Of a stretch of 64,000 nt of DNA, positions 61,810 to 64,000 are shown piece by piece. Both the position numbers and the translations under genes were made by a program. The notes beneath the pieces were generated by a model. That model searched no databases, was not told where the DNA came from, and saw only the letters and a program-made list of their open reading frames with translations. Source of the stretch: Batillaria attramentaria (Eukaryota; Mollusca; Gastropoda; Batillariidae); contig JACVVK020000035.1 of NCBI GenBank assembly GCA_018292915.2, positions 2,180,001 to 2,244,000 of the forward strand. Reading direction: 5' to 3'. Position 1 is the first letter of the stretch, and every line of letters begins with the position of its first letter.

Positions 61810-62979
61810 TTACGTCATATTGACGTCATAGATACTAGAGGTGGACGTGATCATGCCCAGGTCGTGCTCCAGAACGGGCTCCGGCTGAAAGTCGGCCAGA
61901 TCTTCGGGCAATATGTTGTACTGGCCGCACACGTCCCCAGAACTGTGCACGTGATTGTCCCCACCGGCGTACGCCGTACTGTTGGGCAGAGCGTACGCCT
62001 CGCACGACGCCATCTCGGCACAAGGTAAGAAGTTCCCGCCGGCGCACGATCCTGCAGACGTCGGCAGAGAAATCATTCTAGACGCGGGGTGGGGAAAGTG
62101 TGGGGACGGGTGTTTGTGTGGAGCGGGGTGGGGGCCCATGGCCGGTCCGTAGTGCAGCGCCCCCGCGTGGGGAAGATGTTGAAACGGCGACATTTGTGAC
62201 GTAATCAGGTGTCGTTGCTGACCACAGGCTGAGGGTTCCGGGCTACAGTTCCCGGGTCCGAAATGCAGCAGGTCAGCTGGAGGTCCCAACGGCGGGAACT
62301 CAGCTCCAGCACTGTCGTAGAGGAGCTGATAGGGTTTGAACGGCATGCCCTCGGGCTGCAGGGTGCGTGGGTTGAGTTGCAGACAGCTGGCCACCATGTT
62401 CATGGTGTTGGTCGACAACCCTTTGGACAGTGCCTTGGCGAACGTGAAAGGATCCAGGCGAACCCCGCTCTGCAGCGTCTCCGCCATCACTCGGATGTAG
62501 TTCCTGGCCAATCGCAGCGTCTCGATCTTGGACAGCTTCTGCGTCTTAGTCTGGCACGGCACGTGCTTGCGGAGCTCGTCCAGAGCCTCGTTCAGACCGT
62601 GCATTCTGTTCCGCTCACGCGCGTTGGCCTTCACCCGCCGCTGCTTCAGTTTGGCCACGCGGGCTTTGGTCAACTGCTTCTTCTTCGGACCTCGCTTCTT
62701 GGGCGTCTTGCCGGTGTTCCCGCTCGAGTCGGTCGGTTCATCCTCGGTGCAGGTCCCGCTACTGCTGCTGCTAGACTTGTCGCCACGATTGCCGGACTTG
62801 GCGCGACTCTTGTGAGACTTGCTGGCCGTCTTGTGATCGTTGGAGTCGCTGCCGGTGGTGGAGTCGGGCAGCTCGTCCATTTCGGAGTCGTCGTCGTCAA
62901 AGTCGTCGTCATCATCGTCAAGCAGCTCGAAGTCATCCACCAGCTTGGGCAGGTCGTCGTCGCTGCTTTTGATGGGCAT
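61810..62979 (-). CDS. NEUROD: NeuroD-family bHLH transcription factor (389 aa)
   Basis: A single coding exon on the minus strand encodes 389 aa. Residues 1-40 are strongly acidic, 41-90 are Ser/Gly/Asp-rich, and 93-113 are basic with [14 protein letters not shown]. The bHLH domain (about 114-166) contains [19 protein letters not shown] and [18 protein letters not shown]. After it come AKALSKGLS and [13 protein letters not shown], a post-bHLH block that separates NeuroD from neurogenin and atonal. The family binds E-boxes as a heterodimer with E-proteins and drives neuronal and neuroendocrine differentiation in the nucleus. The ATG at 62979 (MPIKSS) is chosen because an acceptor-like TCTGTCCCCAG ends 10 nt upstream, at 62990. 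The frame open further, to 63114, would therefore be intron read-through. Vertebrate NeuroD genes have this layout too. The C-terminal 180 residues are Pro/His/Ala-rich without a recognised domain. Confidence 0.93.
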   Translation of the reverse strand: MPIKSSDDDLPKLVDDFELLDDDDDDFDDDDSEMDELPDSTTGSDSNDHKTASKSHKSRAKSGNRGDKSSSSSSGTCTEDEPTDSSGNTGKTPKKRGPKKKQLTKARVAKLKQRRVKANARERNRMHGLNEALDELRKHVPCQTKTQKLSKIETLRLARNYIRVMAETLQSGVRLDPFTFAKALSKGLSTNTMNMVASCLQLNPRTLQPEGMPFKPYQLLYDSAGAEFPPLGPPADLLHFGPGNCSPEPSACGQQRHLITSQMSPFQHLPHAGALHYGPAMGPHPAPHKHPSPHFPHPASRMISLPTSAGSCAGGNFLPCAEMASCEAYALPNSTAYAGGDNHVHSSGDVCGQYNILPEDLADFQPEPVLEHDLGMITSTSSIYDVNMT

Positions 62980-62989
62980 GATGGTACGT

Positions 62990-64000
62990 CTGGGGACAGA
63001 GAAAGAAACACTGATATTAATACCAGCGTACAAAAATGGTGATTGGTCAATATGAAAATCAGCCACTTGGATGTAGGCCCCATATTTCTGGATTTCGCTG
63101 CTAATAGTCAGCAAGCGGAAAATAATACAAAGAATCCCACGACTAAGAATTTTTCTTGTTCTCTCATGACGAATCGCCTAACTTAGCGATGGCTCTGAGG
63201 GAGCCCCCGCAGCCCATGTGGAAGAACGTTGGACTGTTTGGATCTTAAATTCGGTTCCCGGCTCTCCGGATGAAAATGTCGTTTTTGTTGCGTGCGTGCT
63301 TGCGTGCGTGCGTGCGTGCGTGCGTGCATGTGCGTGCGTGTGTGTTTCCCCCTTGCTCTGTTGGCAGTGTAGTTACGTGATGGAAAACAAACATAATACT
63401 GCCATGTAACTTTTCACTTGTTTGTCCGGTCAGTAAATTTAGGCGTAACTGTATTCCAAATTTACGTCTTATTTCAAAGTCATTGATCAGATATACAGTT
63501 TTTCAACAACCCAGCGATTTTTATGTTGTTTCCAAGTCTTCCTCCCTGATACAAGGCGTGACCACAGTAAGTCTCTGAATGGAATCAATATTTTGGGTTG
63601 GAGACCTTCTTGTTTTGCTGTGCTGCCGTTGAGACAATGTCGGTGCTGATTAATACTGCTGCAGATGATGTGCAAGGCCTCATATTTGGGACACACACAC
63701 ACACGTCAAACTGCTGACACAAGACATTTGACCCGACTGAGGCCAAGGACGTGGACACAGTCGAGCTGCTAGTCCCCAAGGACAGCGCAGTCATTACAGC
63801 AGACAATGCAAGGCCGGAGTCAGAAAATGAGAACCAGGGGCCCAATCCATAACCATTGCCCCAATCACGCGCCTGAAAAACGGGATTTTAATCGAATGCA
63901 ATTTTTGGAAGACGGGTAATTGTATCCCCAAGAGGACCCCAGCGGGGCGACAACCCCGACAGATGTAGCACTGAGTCTGCACTCTCTCAGTCCCGCGCCG
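62990..64000 (-). other. Upstream intron/5' flank of the NeuroD-like gene
   Basis: From the acceptor at 62990-62991 toward higher coordinates the sequence is AT-rich and noncoding, and probably holds the 5' UTR intron. It contains a degenerate tRNA-like SINE fragment near 63192-63300 followed by a (GTGC)n tract. The first exon and promoter were not located. Confidence 0.4.

Noticed and set aside
62263..63042. 259-aa plus-strand frame opposite NeuroD
   Set aside because: It is the antisense shadow of the conserved bHLH gene and has no recognisable domain.
62980..63114. Upstream extension of the NeuroD reading frame by 45 residues
   Set aside because: A pyrimidine tract and CAG acceptor lie just before the ATG at 62979, and the extension does not resemble NeuroD N-termini.

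Overview
The window is nuclear DNA from an invertebrate animal, most likely a mollusc and probably a gastropod. The genes are intron-rich with short exons. The noncoding DNA is full of tRNA-derived SINEs, small inverted-repeat transposons and very long (CA)n/(GT)n tracts, a mix typical of molluscan genomes. The species assignment is an inference from genome style; nothing in the window names it.

Five protein-coding genes can be supported. (1) 199-20349, plus strand: a complete 30-exon SFI1 homologue of 1487 aa, a centrin-binding centriole scaffold. Every exon junction keeps the reading frame. (2) 21914-28310, plus: a 7-exon type I membrane protein of about 244 aa resembling the cation-dependent mannose-6-phosphate receptor (MRH domain, one membrane span, short sorting tail). 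(3) 36274-42536, plus: a 3-exon, 139-aa calmodulin-like protein with four EF-hands. (4) 49797-56126, plus: a second 3-exon, 145-aa EF-hand protein with the same intron positions and phases, so the two are tandem paralogues. (5) 61810-62979, minus: a NeuroD-family bHLH transcription factor of 389 aa in one coding exon, with a likely intron in its 5' UTR.

The rest is introns and intergenic DNA dominated by repeats. At least four tRNA-derived SINE families are present, some with clear target-site duplications. There are several TIR or foldback elements, including a 392-bp element with a 6-bp TSD, a 285-bp element with a perfect 26-bp TIR and a 164-bp palindrome. The most striking structure is a perfectly homogeneous 28-bp array of 51 units (16162-17589) inside SFI1 intron 26. 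It grew from an internal segment of a SINE, and the SINE's own flanks are still visible on both sides.

The genes do not form an operon or an obvious functional cluster. SFI1 proteins bind centrins, which are EF-hand proteins, but the two EF-hand genes here look calmodulin/troponin-C-like rather than centrin-like, so no functional link is claimed. I found no novel defence or enzymatic system. The observations worth following are mainly about repeat birth, transposon and microsatellite association, noncanonical splicing and the EF-hand pair.
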